Source: Thermohalobaculum sp039184865
Lineage (GTDB): Bacteria > Pseudomonadota > Alphaproteobacteria > Rhodobacterales > Rhodobacteraceae
DNA: 64,000 bases
Direction of reading: 5' to 3'
NCBI GenBank assembly: GCA_039184865.1
Contig: JBCDAV010000019.1
Span: 24,128 to 88,127, forward strand
A program made the position numbers and the translations under genes. Shown here in pieces: positions 8,619-16,899 of this stretch. Position 1 is the stretch's first letter, and each line of letters begins with the position of its first letter. A model generated the notes under the pieces. It did no database searches. It had not been told where the DNA came from and saw only the letters and a program-made list of their open reading frames with translations.

Positions 8619-9392
8619 ATGCTGACTGTAATCTCCCCCGCCAAGCGGCTGGATCTGACGCCCGTTGACATGTCCTCGGCGACGGAACCGGCGTTCCAGA
8701 AGGACGCATACACGCTCGCCAAGGCGGCGCGCAGGCTAACGCAGGCCGATCTGCGCAAGCTGATGGATATCAGCGCCCCGCTCGCGAAGCTGAATCAGCA
8801 GCGGTTCAAGGCGTTCGCCGAAGAACCGGAAGAAGATTCCGTGAAGCCCGCCGCATTGGCATTTGACGGGGACACCTATCAGGGGCTGGAGGCGCGGACG
8901 CTGGACGAGGGCGACATGGCCTACGCCCAGCGGCGGCTGCGTATTTTGTCCGGCCTTTACGGTCTGCTGCGGCCGCTCGACCGGATCCAGCCCTATCGGC
9001 TGGAGATGGGCAGCAGGCTGGGCACGCGGGGCGCCAAGACGCTGTACGATTTCTGGCGCAAGAAGATCGCAGCGGCTCTGAACGAAGACGCTAAAGCCGA
9101 GGCCACGAGCCTGCTGCTGAACTGTGCGAGTCAGGAATATTTCGGGTCGGTCGATCTGGATGCGCTGAAGCTCGAGGTGATCGAGCCAGTATTCCTCGAA
9201 CGCAAGGACGACAGCGAGAAGATGGTCAGCTTCTTTGCCAAGAAGGCGCGCGGCGCGATGGCGCGCTACGCGATCGAGACGCAGGCCGAGACTATTGAGG
9301 ACCTCAAAGCCTTCTCGACCGGCGGGTATGAGTACCAGGCCGATGCATCGGAAGCGCATCGGCTGGTGTTTGTGCGGGACTATCCGGGGTAG
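8619..9392 (+). CDS. yaaA: Peroxide stress protein YaaA (DUF328)
   Basis: 257 residues from the ATG at 8619, directly before the family's opening LTVISPAKRLDL. The ISPAK(R/T)L motif, the central FDGDTYQGLEARTLDEGD, LSGLYGLLRPLDRIQPYRLEMG and the KKARGAMARYAI segment near the end are all diagnostic of YaaA/DUF328, and the length is normal. YaaA limits intracellular iron and protects DNA during hydrogen peroxide stress; the fold is reported to bind DNA. The open frame extends upstream of 8619, but that part is not conserved. It stands alone, convergent with the small Cys-rich gene at 9430. Confidence 0.95.
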   Translation: MLTVISPAKRLDLTPVDMSSATEPAFQKDAYTLAKAARRLTQADLRKLMDISAPLAKLNQQRFKAFAEEPEEDSVKPAALAFDGDTYQGLEARTLDEGDMAYAQRRLRILSGLYGLLRPLDRIQPYRLEMGSRLGTRGAKTLYDFWRKKIAAALNEDAKAEATSLLLNCASQEYFGSVDLDALKLEVIEPVFLERKDDSEKMVSFFAKKARGAMARYAIETQAETIEDLKAFSTGGYEYQADASEAHRLVFVRDYPG

Positions 9393-9429
9393 GCGTGAAG
9401 TCTGGGCTATAGCGGCAGCGCTCGACCCC

Positions 9430-9831
9430 TCATTTATTGATCGATGCGAAGTGACGTTTGAGGGCGATATCGACGATCAGCGCGAGTGCGCGGTCGTAAC
9501 TTCCTCGGCTGCGAATTGAGGCGACCATCGCGTCGGTGACTGCGATCATCTCGCGCATCAGTGTGCGGTTGTCGTCCCGGCCTGCGCCGATCAAGGCGCC
9601 CTCGATCTCGGTCCGCATCGCCGTTGCGAGGTTTTCGTTCACGTAGTGGCTCATCCAGGTTTCGGTCGCTTCACGGATGCATGCGGCGGGGGTCTCGGTT
9701 CCAGCGCATTCGTTCAGGACAAGATCCGAACAGGCGCTTGTGTCTTTCGGGCCGGCGATCAGAAGGCAGGTGTCCCAGTGTTGAGGTCGCTCCGGCTCCT
9801 TTGTCTGAGCCGATGCGTCCAGAGAACTCAA
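9430..9831 (-). CDS. Small exported Cys-rich protein, signal peptide split by a poly-T run
   Basis: The mature part (HWDTCLLIAGPKDTSACSD onward) carries three closely spaced Cys in the pattern C-x3-N-x-C-x8-C, followed by a Trp/Met helix. The same pattern occurs three times between this protein and the lipoprotein at 10018-10776. The frame opens at a TTG at 9831 inside a run of ten T (minus strand). Directly upstream, in another frame, is a perfect signal-peptide core (AIGLIAVLTFF). One extra T would join this to LSSLDASAQ, which ends in a good signal-peptidase site. As written, the export signal is out of frame. It resembles DUF1311/LprI-type small exported proteins only weakly. Function unknown. 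Confidence 0.6.
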   Translation of the reverse strand: MSSLDASAQTKEPERPQHWDTCLLIAGPKDTSACSDLVLNECAGTETPAACIREATETWMSHYVNENLATAMRTEIEGALIGAGRDDNRTLMREMIAVTDAMVASIRSRGSYDRALALIVDIALKRHFASINK

Positions 9832-9839
9832 AAAAAAAA
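9830..9839. repeat. Homopolymer run of ten A (T on the coding strand)
   Basis: Ten consecutive A on the plus strand, equal to ten T on the coding strand of the small Cys-rich gene, at the exact point where its signal peptide and mature sequence fall out of frame. Such a run is unusual in this GC-rich window. It is a classic site for replication or transcription slippage, and also for sequencing error. Confidence 0.9.
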
Positions 9840-10017
9840 TGTGAGGACTGCGATCAGCCCAATGGCGTTGATGCGAAAGGGGTTCCGCTGTTTTACACCA
9901 AATTGGTGCCTCGTATCATCGGTCGGGATTGAAAGGTCGCGTCGGCGCATGGAAGCCAGAATTTCGGAAGCCGAACGATGAAGTTTAAACCTTATGTGCA
10001 GCGCCGCCACTACGAAG

Positions 10018-10776
10018 TTAGAGAGCATAGTTCATCACGACGGAAATGGTTCCTACGGCCTGCGCGTCGCGCTGGCATTTTTCCGGGTTCGGATCCGCGC
10101 TGCACTTCCTGTCCGTCGCGATAGCTCCGTGGGTTAACGCGCGAACCATCCATTCGCGCTGCTTTGGGTCTTCGGGGAGAGCAGGCCCGTAGTTCTTCGA
10201 GATGGTTTCCAACTGCGTCTTCTCGCGTCGAAAACAATACTCGGCTGATCCGAAAACCGCTTCGCAGTCCGAATGAAACAATCCGATACAGTCTTCGGCA
10301 TGTCCAGCCGCACCGGATTCGAGGAGGCAGGACTCAAGGGATTCCAAATCATCTCTGTACGATCTGAGCCTGCTGATCAGTTGAGGGTCGGTGTCGCGAA
10401 CCAATCGAAGCCACGCGGTTTCTGCTTTGTTCCGACAAGACTTCCGATCTGCTGCTGCGGACACGCATCGTGAGACTTCTAATCCGCGATCTGCGCGCAG
10501 GTCTGCACTCGTCACGGATGGGTACTTCCTTTGCAAGTCTGTGAAGACCTCGGTTCGCATGTTTCGCCGAAGCTTTCCGCTGGCAATTGAACAAGCCCGG
10601 AGCCAGTCCCGACCCCGATCCAGCTTGCAGGCGTTCGAAGTTAGTTCGCTGCATCCGATGCGATCGTTGCCCGATTGCGCGACACAGCTCTCGAAATTGC
10701 TTTGCACATGGTCTTCAGCCGGTTGCGCGCCGCAGCCGGAGGCCGCCAAAGCGAACACGAGAAGAAGCGCCCTCAC
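10018..10776 (-). CDS. Cys-rich lipoprotein of unknown function
   Basis: 252 residues. The N-terminus is a lipoprotein signal (LLLVFALAASGC, with the lipidated Cys at residue 15), so the protein is probably anchored in the outer or inner membrane facing the periplasm. The mature part contains at least two copies of a Cys motif (CSELTSNACKLDRGRDWLRAC and CIGLFHSDCEAVFGSAEYC, each about 20 residues), matching the single copy in the smaller neighbour at 9430-9831. Helices rich in Arg and Glu separate them. The even Cys spacing suggests disulfide-bonded helical hairpins, as in Sel1-like or LprI-like exported proteins, but neither family fits well. It lies just downstream of ivd on the same strand, with an overlap of four bases. 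Function unknown. Confidence 0.75.
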   Translation of the reverse strand: MRALLLVFALAASGCGAQPAEDHVQSNFESCVAQSGNDRIGCSELTSNACKLDRGRDWLRACSIASGKLRRNMRTEVFTDLQRKYPSVTSADLRADRGLEVSRCVSAAADRKSCRNKAETAWLRLVRDTDPQLISRLRSYRDDLESLESCLLESGAAGHAEDCIGLFHSDCEAVFGSAEYCFRREKTQLETISKNYGPALPEDPKQREWMVRALTHGAIATDRKCSADPNPEKCQRDAQAVGTISVVMNYAL

Positions 10777-11936
10777 GCCGTTGCCGCGAACAGCTCCCGG
10801 CCGATCAGCATGCGGCGGATCTCCTGTGTGCCAGCACCGATCTGCATCAGCTTGGCGTCGCGCATGATCCGCTCGACCGGGTTGTCGCGCAGGTAGCCTG
10901 CACCGCCCATCGCCTGAACGGCCTCGACCGATTGCTCCATCCCCTGGTCCGAGGCGAACAAGCAGCAGGCGGCGGCGTCCTGGCGGGTGACCTCGCCGCG
11001 ATCGCAGGCAGCCGCGACGGCGTAGACATAGGCGCGGCTGGCGTTCATCGCGGTGTACATGTCGGCGATCTTGCCCTGCATGAGCTGGAAGCTGCCGATC
11101 GGCTGGCCGAACTGCTCGCGCTCATGAAGGTAGGGCATGATGGTGTCGAGGCAGGAATGTATGAGACCGACGCTGATCGAAGCGAGCACAGTGCGCTCGT
11201 AGTCGAGGCCGGACATCAGGACGGCGACGCCGCGGCCTTCCTCGCCGAGCACATTCTCGAAGGGCACCTCGCAATCCTCAAAGATCAACTCGGACGTGTT
11301 CGATCCGCGCATCCCGACCTTGTCGAGTTTCTGGCCGGTCGAGAACCCGGTCATCGCCTTTTCGATCAGGAAGGCGGTGATACCGCGCGAGCCTGCGTCG
11401 GGATCGGTCTTGGCGTAGACGACGAGCGTATCGGCGTCCGGCCCATTGGTGATCCAGAACTTGTTGCCGTTGAGGCGGTAGTGGTCGTTGCGCTTTTCGG
11501 CGCGCAGTTTCATCGAGACGACGTCCGAACCGGCGCCCGGCTCCGACATCGCCAGCGCGCCGACATGCTCGCCCGAGCAAAGGCCGGGGAGGTATTTTTG
11601 CTTCTGTTCCTCGGTGCCGTTCAGGCGGATCTGGTTGACGCAGAGATTCGAGTGCGCGCCGTAGGAAAGCGAGATCGAAGCCGACGCGCGCGCCAGTTCC
11701 TCGACGGCGATGCAGTGGGCGAGATAGCCCATGCCGGAGCCGCCGTAGTCTTCCTCGACCGTGATGCCGAGCAGGCCCATTTCGCCCATTTCGCGCCAGA
11801 GTTCGTGCGGGAAGTCGTTGTCGGCGTCGGTCTTCGCGGCGAGCGGTGCGACGCGCTCCTGGGCAAAGCGGTGAACGGCCTCGCGCAGCGCCTCGATCTC
11901 GTCGGCGAGGCCGAACTTCATGCTGGCGTGAAACAT
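10773..11936 (-). CDS. ivd: Isovaleryl-CoA dehydrogenase
   Basis: 387 residues of the FAD-dependent acyl-CoA dehydrogenase family. It oxidises isovaleryl-CoA to 3-methylcrotonyl-CoA in leucine breakdown and hands electrons to ETF. Evidence: the FAD/substrate signature AMSEPGAGSDVVSM, WITNGPDADTLVVYAKT, and the C-terminal family signature QAMGGAGYLRDNPVERIMRDAK. GLDYERTVLA has the Glu position used as catalytic base by isovaleryl-CoA dehydrogenases rather than by straight-chain enzymes. The start MFHASMKFGL is typical of alphaproteobacterial Ivd. It overlaps the upstream TetR gene by 19 bases, implying co-transcription and control by that regulator. No mccB/mccA or liuC genes follow, so the rest of the leucine pathway must lie elsewhere. 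Confidence 0.9.
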   Translation of the reverse strand: MFHASMKFGLADEIEALREAVHRFAQERVAPLAAKTDADNDFPHELWREMGEMGLLGITVEEDYGGSGMGYLAHCIAVEELARASASISLSYGAHSNLCVNQIRLNGTEEQKQKYLPGLCSGEHVGALAMSEPGAGSDVVSMKLRAEKRNDHYRLNGNKFWITNGPDADTLVVYAKTDPDAGSRGITAFLIEKAMTGFSTGQKLDKVGMRGSNTSELIFEDCEVPFENVLGEEGRGVAVLMSGLDYERTVLASISVGLIHSCLDTIMPYLHEREQFGQPIGSFQLMQGKIADMYTAMNASRAYVYAVAAACDRGEVTRQDAAACCLFASDQGMEQSVEAVQAMGGAGYLRDNPVERIMRDAKLMQIGAGTQEIRRMLIGRELFAATA

Positions 11937-12556
11937 GCGGTCTCCTGGTGTTCGGGTTTGGCGGCGGTGCCGGCGAGGCCAGCGACCATGCTGATATAGA
12001 GCTTTTCGACGTCCGTGCGGTCGAGCGTGCCGCCGTCGCGGTACCAGACCGGCAGTCCGTTCAGCATGGCGATCAGGGCGCGGGCGGTGACGCGCGGGTC
12101 CTGCGGGCGGAAGTCGTCATTGGCGATGCCGGCGGCGATGATCTCGGCGATCTCGTATTCGTAGCTGCGGCGCAGGTCCTCGATCACGGTGAAGTTCGCG
12201 GCGTCGAGGCTGCGCAGTTCCATGTAGCTGAGAAACAGGCTGTCGGGCCGGTCGAGGTGATAGCGGATGTGGAACCGCGCGAAAGCGTCGAGGCGGTCCG
12301 GTGGCGGTCCGGTTTCGGGCGGCCGGGCGGCTCCCCAGGCCGTCAGAAGATCGTCCATGTGGGTGCGCAGGAGGTCGAACAGGATTGCCTGCTTGGTCGG
12401 GAAGTAGCGATAGAGCGCGGCGGCGCCGACGCCGACCTCCTCGGCCAGCCGGCGCATCGAGACGGCCTCGTAACCGACGCGGGCGATCAGCCTGCGTGCG
12501 GCGGCGCGGATTGCCTCGCGCGTGCGGGCTCCGTCTGATCCTGTGCGGCGTGCCAT
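11918..12556 (-). CDS. TetR/AcrR family transcriptional regulator
   Basis: 212 residues. The N-terminal DNA-binding domain is standard: TREAIRAAARRLIARVGYEA, then the helix-turn-helix MRRLAEEVGVGAAALYRYFPTKQAILFDLL. The rest is an all-helical ligand-binding and dimer domain. It is the first gene of a two-gene unit with ivd (19-base overlap), so it probably controls isovaleryl-CoA/leucine catabolism in response to an acyl-CoA, as several TetR regulators of acyl-CoA dehydrogenases do. A perfect palindrome, TGAACG-AG-CGTTCA, lies 33 bases before its start and is the likely autoregulatory operator. A near-identical site stands before the EF-hand gene at 18699. The ligand is inferred from neighbourhood only. 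Confidence 0.92.
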   Translation of the reverse strand: MARRTGSDGARTREAIRAAARRLIARVGYEAVSMRRLAEEVGVGAAALYRYFPTKQAILFDLLRTHMDDLLTAWGAARPPETGPPPDRLDAFARFHIRYHLDRPDSLFLSYMELRSLDAANFTVIEDLRRSYEYEIAEIIAAGIANDDFRPQDPRVTARALIAMLNGLPVWYRDGGTLDRTDVEKLYISMVAGLAGTAAKPEHQETACFTPA

Positions 12557-12588
12557 GCGACTACTCTTCCTCCCCGGCGCACGTTAAG

Positions 12589-12602
12589 TGAACGAGCGTT
12601 CA
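12589..12602. promoter_or_regulatory. Palindromic operator candidate for the TetR regulator
   Basis: TGAACG and CGTTCA face each other across two bases (AG), 33 bases upstream of the TetR start codon. The size and form fit a TetR-family dimer site. The first 13 bases recur exactly at 18716-18728. Confidence 0.65.
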
Positions 12603-12728
12603 ATTCAAGCGCAAAGAGCAGGGCGTGGCGAGGTTCGCCATGCAATGCGATTTCTGCGGGCAGTGCTTTGGGCGCGGCGCGGGCGGTGGTAGACTGGGCG
12701 ATATCCATCGGTGATCGAGGCGTGAGAC

Positions 12729-14228
12729 ATGCTCCGGGCTGTGCTTGTTCTTCTCTGTCTGCAGTTTCTGGTCTGGCCGGTTCAGGCAGCGCAGCGGGTT
12801 GCGCTGGTCGTCGGCAACGGGGCGTACACCCAGGCGGGTCCGCTGAAGAACCCGGCGAACGATGCGCGGGCGATTGCCGGCAAGCTGGAAAGTCTGGGCT
12901 TTCGGGTGGTGACCGGGATCGACCAGACGATGGATCAGATGCGCCGGTCGCTCTACGAGTTCGCGCAGGTCGCCGAGGGGGCCGATCTGGCGCTGTTTTT
13001 CTATGCCGGTCACGGCGTTCAGGTCGGCGGACAGAACTATCTTCTCCCGACAGATGCCAAGCTTGCGGCCGAGATCGATCTGGACTTTGCGACCATCCAG
13101 ATGGATCTGGTCTTGAAGCAGCTCGACCGGGCGGCGAAGACGAAGATCGTGATCCTCGATGCGTGCCGGGACAATCCGTTCGCGGCAGAACTGGCGCGGT
13201 CGATGGGCTCGACCCGGTCGGCAGCACTGGGCCGCGGGTTGGCCGAGATCAAGGCCTCCGGCGGCTCGCTGATCGCCTTTGCGACCGATCCCGGGAATGT
13301 CGCCTATGACGGCGAGGGCAGTCACAGCCCGTTCACCGAGGCGCTGCTGCAGCACATGGACACGCCGGGGCTGGAGATAAACTCGCTGATGCAGCGGGTG
13401 AGGACAGATGTGTTCCGCCAGACCGGCGAGAAGCAGCGACCCTGGACAACGACCTCGCTGATCGGCGAGGTGTTCCTGTCCGATCCGGTCGAGCCGGAAA
13501 AGCAACCCGCGAAACAGACGGAAAGCCAGAGCGCGGCGGTGGCGGCCGTGCCGACGGTGCAGGCGCCCCAGGTTCCGCGCAGCGACAGCACGCTGGAGAT
13601 CGCGGTCTGGCAAGCGGCTGAGGCAGGCGGCACGGCCGAGGACTTCCAAGCCTATCTCGACCAGTTCCCCGAGGGCGCATTTTCGGGACTTGCGCGGACC
13701 CGGATCGACCGGCTGGCGACGGCGGGCGGACAGGCGGCAACCGCGCAACCGGCCCCTCAACCCCAGCCGCAACCCGCTGGTCCCGCTGCAGGCACTGCGT
13801 TCACCGAAGAAGCGCTGGATCTCGACCGCACCGACCGGCGCGCGATCCAGCGCCGTCTGAAGCTGGCGGGGCACGACCCGAGCGGGGTCGACGGGATCTT
13901 CGGACCGGGCTCGCGCCGTGCGATCTCGTCCTGGCAGAGCGGTGCCGGGTTCCCGATCACCGGATATCTCGATGCCGATCAACTCAATGCGCTGGAAGAA
14001 GAGACCGAGGCGGCCTTCGTCCGATACCAGGCAGAGGCTGCACGCAAGAAGGCTGCAGCCAAGAAAAACTCGGCCTTCCGCGCGCAGGCCTATTGCGCCC
14101 AGACCGGTGTGACCGGGTACGGCAACGGGCCCGACCGGGATACGGCACTCTACAATGCAGCGCTTGACTGCGTGAACCGGGGCGGCATTCCTAATTGCTG
14201 CGCCTACGGAGCGCGCAATCTGAACTAA
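12729..14228 (+). CDS. Secreted caspase-family (C14) protein with peptidoglycan-binding domain
   Basis: 499 residues. A signal peptide (residues 1-20, ending PVQA) directs export. Residues 22-230 form a caspase/metacaspase p20-like domain: RVALVVGNGAY at the start, the catalytic His95 in YAGHG and the catalytic Cys146 in LDACRDNPF. A Gln/Pro-rich linker follows. Around 370-420 lies a PG_binding_1 domain (AIQRRLKLAGHDPSGVDGIF, then GPGSRRAISSWQ). A Lys/Ala-rich helix and a small Cys-containing end complete it. Such proteins should cleave after basic residues in the periplasm while docked on the cell wall; the substrate is unknown. It is preceded by a palindrome shared with the divergent TetR gene and followed by an MFS gene 29 bases downstream. 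Both catalytic residues are intact. Confidence 0.85.
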   Translation: MLRAVLVLLCLQFLVWPVQAAQRVALVVGNGAYTQAGPLKNPANDARAIAGKLESLGFRVVTGIDQTMDQMRRSLYEFAQVAEGADLALFFYAGHGVQVGGQNYLLPTDAKLAAEIDLDFATIQMDLVLKQLDRAAKTKIVILDACRDNPFAAELARSMGSTRSAALGRGLAEIKASGGSLIAFATDPGNVAYDGEGSHSPFTEALLQHMDTPGLEINSLMQRVRTDVFRQTGEKQRPWTTTSLIGEVFLSDPVEPEKQPAKQTESQSAAVAAVPTVQAPQVPRSDSTLEIAVWQAAEAGGTAEDFQAYLDQFPEGAFSGLARTRIDRLATAGGQAATAQPAPQPQPQPAGPAAGTAFTEEALDLDRTDRRAIQRRLKLAGHDPSGVDGIFGPGSRRAISSWQSGAGFPITGYLDADQLNALEEETEAAFVRYQAEAARKKAAAKKNSAFRAQAYCAQTGVTGYGNGPDRDTALYNAALDCVNRGGIPNCCAYGARNLN

Positions 14229-14257
14229 CGCGGACCCGGATCTCTCCGGCAGATATC

Positions 14258-15424
14258 ATGACAGACCCCGAGGCGGCGCAACCCGTGCCCGTCCGCACAG
14301 CCCTGATCGTGCTGGCCGTCGCCTATTTCTTCGTGGGCGCGACCTCTCTCGGCGTGATCGGACTGGTCGCGGAGATGAGCGCGGGCCTTGGCGTGCGCGA
14401 GTCTGCGATTGCCGGTCTCGTGACGATCTTCGCTGTCTGTTACGCGGTCTCGGCGCCGGTGGCGCAGGCCGTTCTAGGAGGCATCGCGCGGCGTCGGCTG
14501 ATCGCTGCGGGTGTCACGCTAATGGCGGTGTCGTGCTTTATCTGCGCGATCGCGCCGGACTATTTGACGGCAGCGGCGAGCCGTGTCGGCATGGCGCTGG
14601 GCGCTGCGATCACCGGGCCGACGGCATCGGCGGCCGGGGCGGCCATGGTGCCGCCGGAACAGCGCGCGCGGGCGCTGGCGGCGGTGTTCACCGGGCTGAC
14701 GGTCGCCTCGGTCCTCGGCATGCCGCTGGCCAGTTTTCTCGGTCAGACCTTCGGGTGGCGCGTTGCGTGGGTGATCATGGGGCTTGCCGCGTTGGCGACC
14801 GCTCCGGTCGTGCTGCGGGTCATGGACGACGACAACCGCGGCAGCCGCGCGACCCTGTCCGTGCTGCTTTCGGTGCTGCGCGACCGGGCCCTTGCGCTGT
14901 CGATTTCGACCACCGCGTTGCAACTGATGGGCCAGTTCATCACCTACGGGCTTCTCGCGGTCTGGCTGGTGCAGGTCGCCGAAGCGCCGCATCATCTGGT
15001 GCCGCTGCTGCTGTTCTGCTTCGGGATCGGCGGGGTGCTGGGAAACCAGGTCTCCTCGGTGATCGCAGGGCGGCTCGGACCCGAGGGAACCGTGACCGCC
15101 TGTCTGGTGACGGTGATCCTCGCGCTGGCGACGCTCTGGCTGCTACCGCCGGTGCTCTGGCTGATCGTGCCGACCATGATGATGTGGTCGGCAGCAGGGC
15201 TGATGGTGATGGCGCCGCTGCAGACCCGCCTGGTGCGCCTGGACCCCGGCAAGTCGAACCTGTCGCTCGCCCTGAATGCCTCGGCGGTCTATGTCGGCAT
15301 GTCGGTCGGCTCGGCGGTCAGTGCCGCGGCCTACGAGACGGTGGGCATCTCGGTGCTTCCGCTCCTAACGGCGGTCGGTATCGCGATGGCGCTGCTGGCG
15401 TTCCGAGCATCGCTGGTGCGTTGA
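14258..15424 (+). CDS. MFS transporter, arabinose-efflux type
   Basis: 388 residues from the ATG at 14258, with about twelve hydrophobic segments in two halves separated by a charged loop (RVMDDDNRGS). The first half has the pattern of drug/sugar exporters of the AraJ/YdhP group: a long first helix, then GLVTIFAVCYAVSAPVAQAV, and the conserved Arg-rich loop GIARRRLI between helices 2 and 3. Substrate cannot be predicted. An alternative start at 14195 would overlap the caspase gene. It probably shares a transcript with the caspase-like gene upstream, 29 bases away, and is followed by the TupA-like gene after 64 bases. Confidence 0.85.
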   Translation: MTDPEAAQPVPVRTALIVLAVAYFFVGATSLGVIGLVAEMSAGLGVRESAIAGLVTIFAVCYAVSAPVAQAVLGGIARRRLIAAGVTLMAVSCFICAIAPDYLTAAASRVGMALGAAITGPTASAAGAAMVPPEQRARALAAVFTGLTVASVLGMPLASFLGQTFGWRVAWVIMGLAALATAPVVLRVMDDDNRGSRATLSVLLSVLRDRALALSISTTALQLMGQFITYGLLAVWLVQVAEAPHHLVPLLLFCFGIGGVLGNQVSSVIAGRLGPEGTVTACLVTVILALATLWLLPPVLWLIVPTMMMWSAAGLMVMAPLQTRLVRLDPGKSNLSLALNASAVYVGMSVGSAVSAAAYETVGISVLPLLTAVGIAMALLAFRASLVR

Positions 15425-15488
15425 ACGAGAAGCTCTTCGCGCTAAACCGCAGTGGGCAAGTTCCTGCCGTTTTGACAAAGGGGAGTCC

Positions 15489-16484
15489 GTGGAGCAGATC
15501 GGGCCCAATCCCAAGCTGATCCTGCGCCAGTACGGCGCGCCGATGACGCTGCGCGATGCCGAGACAGCACTCGGTCGGTTGCGCCGAGCGCGCCCGGAGC
15601 TGTTCGACGCTCCGACGCCTGACGGATATCTGCGCGGCATCGACTACTACCGGGCCGAGGATCTGCTGACGGTCTTCCGCCAGGCATCGAACCTGTTCTT
15701 TCATGCCCACGGACGGTTCCCCGATCTGATCACGCCGCACGCCACGATCGACGGTTTCTTCGCGATGAAGTTCTTCGAGCCAGTGCGACTGCCGGGGCCG
15801 GGTGACAAGCTGACGGTGCCGGACTACCTGTCGCCCGAGACGCTGGCCGCGGTCGGTCTTCCCAAGCGGCCCTGGGTCTCGCTTGACGCCGAGCTGCCAC
15901 CGGACGATGCCGTGCCGGCCGGGCGCTACCTCTACAAGTTCGCGTCCGGCAACAGCATGCAGGTGGCGCTGGAATGGCCACTCGCGCCGGCTGAACGTGC
16001 ACGCATCGAGGCCGAAGCGGCGCGCTGGTCACAGGCGAAGTTCGGTTTGCGCTGGGGCGAGTGGTGGTACAGCGTGGCGCCGCCGCGCTACTTCCTGGAG
16101 GAGGACCTCACGCAGCAGATGACCGGCCGGCCCGAGGTGCGGATCTTCGTCCGCGACGGCCGGGTACAACTGTTCTGGATGACTTTCGAAACCGATTCCG
16201 AACCGAAGCGTCAGCGCCTGTTCAACGCCGATCTGGAAGTGCTGCACGCGGAGTCGAAAGAGGGCCGGATCGCGGTCGACGATCCTCCGCCGGAACAGGC
16301 CGCGCTGATGCTGCGTGCGGCGGCCGAGATCGGGCGCCATTTCGGCGTGGTCCGGGTCGACTTCATGAACGTGCCGGGGCCGCATCCGATTATCGGTGAG
16401 GTCACGCTGTGCCACAACAACGCGATCATCCCGTTCCAGCCGCGCCGGTTCGATCAGGCGCTGTATCTGAAGCTGTTCGGCTGA
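15489..16484 (+). CDS. TupA-like ATP-grasp protein
   Basis: 331 residues from a GTG at 15489 with a good ribosome binding site (AAAGGGGAG). The C-terminal part reads VRVDFMNVPGPHPIIGEVTL followed by PRRFDQALYLKLFG, the ATP-grasp ending typical of TupA-like proteins (named for teichuronopeptide biosynthesis). The conserved Glu in GEVT is the expected metal ligand. The middle section (KFGLRWGEWWYSVAPPRYFLEEDL) matches the same family. Such enzymes are often found with surface-glycan genes and are thought to form amide bonds. Here it is not beside glycosyltransferases, only an MFS exporter and a caspase-like protein. Substrate unknown. Confidence 0.7.
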   Translation: MEQIGPNPKLILRQYGAPMTLRDAETALGRLRRARPELFDAPTPDGYLRGIDYYRAEDLLTVFRQASNLFFHAHGRFPDLITPHATIDGFFAMKFFEPVRLPGPGDKLTVPDYLSPETLAAVGLPKRPWVSLDAELPPDDAVPAGRYLYKFASGNSMQVALEWPLAPAERARIEAEAARWSQAKFGLRWGEWWYSVAPPRYFLEEDLTQQMTGRPEVRIFVRDGRVQLFWMTFETDSEPKRQRLFNADLEVLHAESKEGRIAVDDPPPEQAALMLRAAAEIGRHFGVVRVDFMNVPGPHPIIGEVTLCHNNAIIPFQPRRFDQALYLKLFG

Positions 16485-16518
16485 CGCGCTTCTGGTTCGC
16501 GGAGCGCGCTCAACGTCG

Positions 16519-16899
16519 TCACTCCTTGGCGACCCTGCCGTCCACGGTCTTCAGGATGATGTCGTGCGCGGCACTCTGGACCTTGCCGGTCGCTGCGCGG
16601 ACCCGCGCCATTGCGGCATCGAGCGCGGCGCGGTCGACGGGTTCTTCCGCCGCGATCCTGAGCATCTCGCTGCGCTGGAGCTTGAGGTCATCCGCCAGCG
16701 CCCGCAGCACTGGGCGTTCGGCGCGCAGCGCTTCGGCATAGGTCCGGCGCAGGTCCCTCGGCATTTCGGCGAGCGCGCCCGGCGCGAACCAGCCACGGTC
16801 GGCGAGGCGCAGTCCGACGCCGATGACCACGGCGTTCAACAGAAGCGAAATGCAGGCAACCGCGATGAAGGCAATGCGGAATATCCGGCGCCCGGTCAT
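16519..16899 (-). CDS. Periplasmic heavy-metal-sensor-type (Metal_resist/CnrX-like) protein
   Basis: 126 residues: one N-terminal membrane anchor (about 8-32) and a periplasmic helical hairpin (RRTYAEALRAERPVLRALAD ... LDAAMARVRAATGKVQSAAH) in the style of CnrX/ZraP/Spy-like helical proteins. The periplasmic part has one His and no Cys, so the usual metal-binding residues of CnrX or ZraP are not evident. It may therefore sense something other than metal, or act as an envelope chaperone. It overlaps the small membrane protein upstream by four bases (ATGA) and closes the ECF sigma operon. In related loci such a protein works with the anti-sigma factor to gate the sigma factor. Confidence 0.65.
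   Translation of the reverse strand: MTGRRIFRIAFIAVACISLLLNAVVIGVGLRLADRGWFAPGALAEMPRDLRRTYAEALRAERPVLRALADDLKLQRSEMLRIAAEEPVDRAALDAAMARVRAATGKVQSAAHDIILKTVDGRVAKE

Noticed and set aside
10587..11999. 470-residue plus-strand frame opposite ivd
   Set aside because: Antisense shadow; ivd motifs are complete on the minus strand.
16485..16508. CGCGCT/AGCGCG hairpin between the convergent TupA-like and metal-sensor-type genes
   Set aside because: Six pairs with a twelve-base loop and no T-run; common by chance at this base composition.
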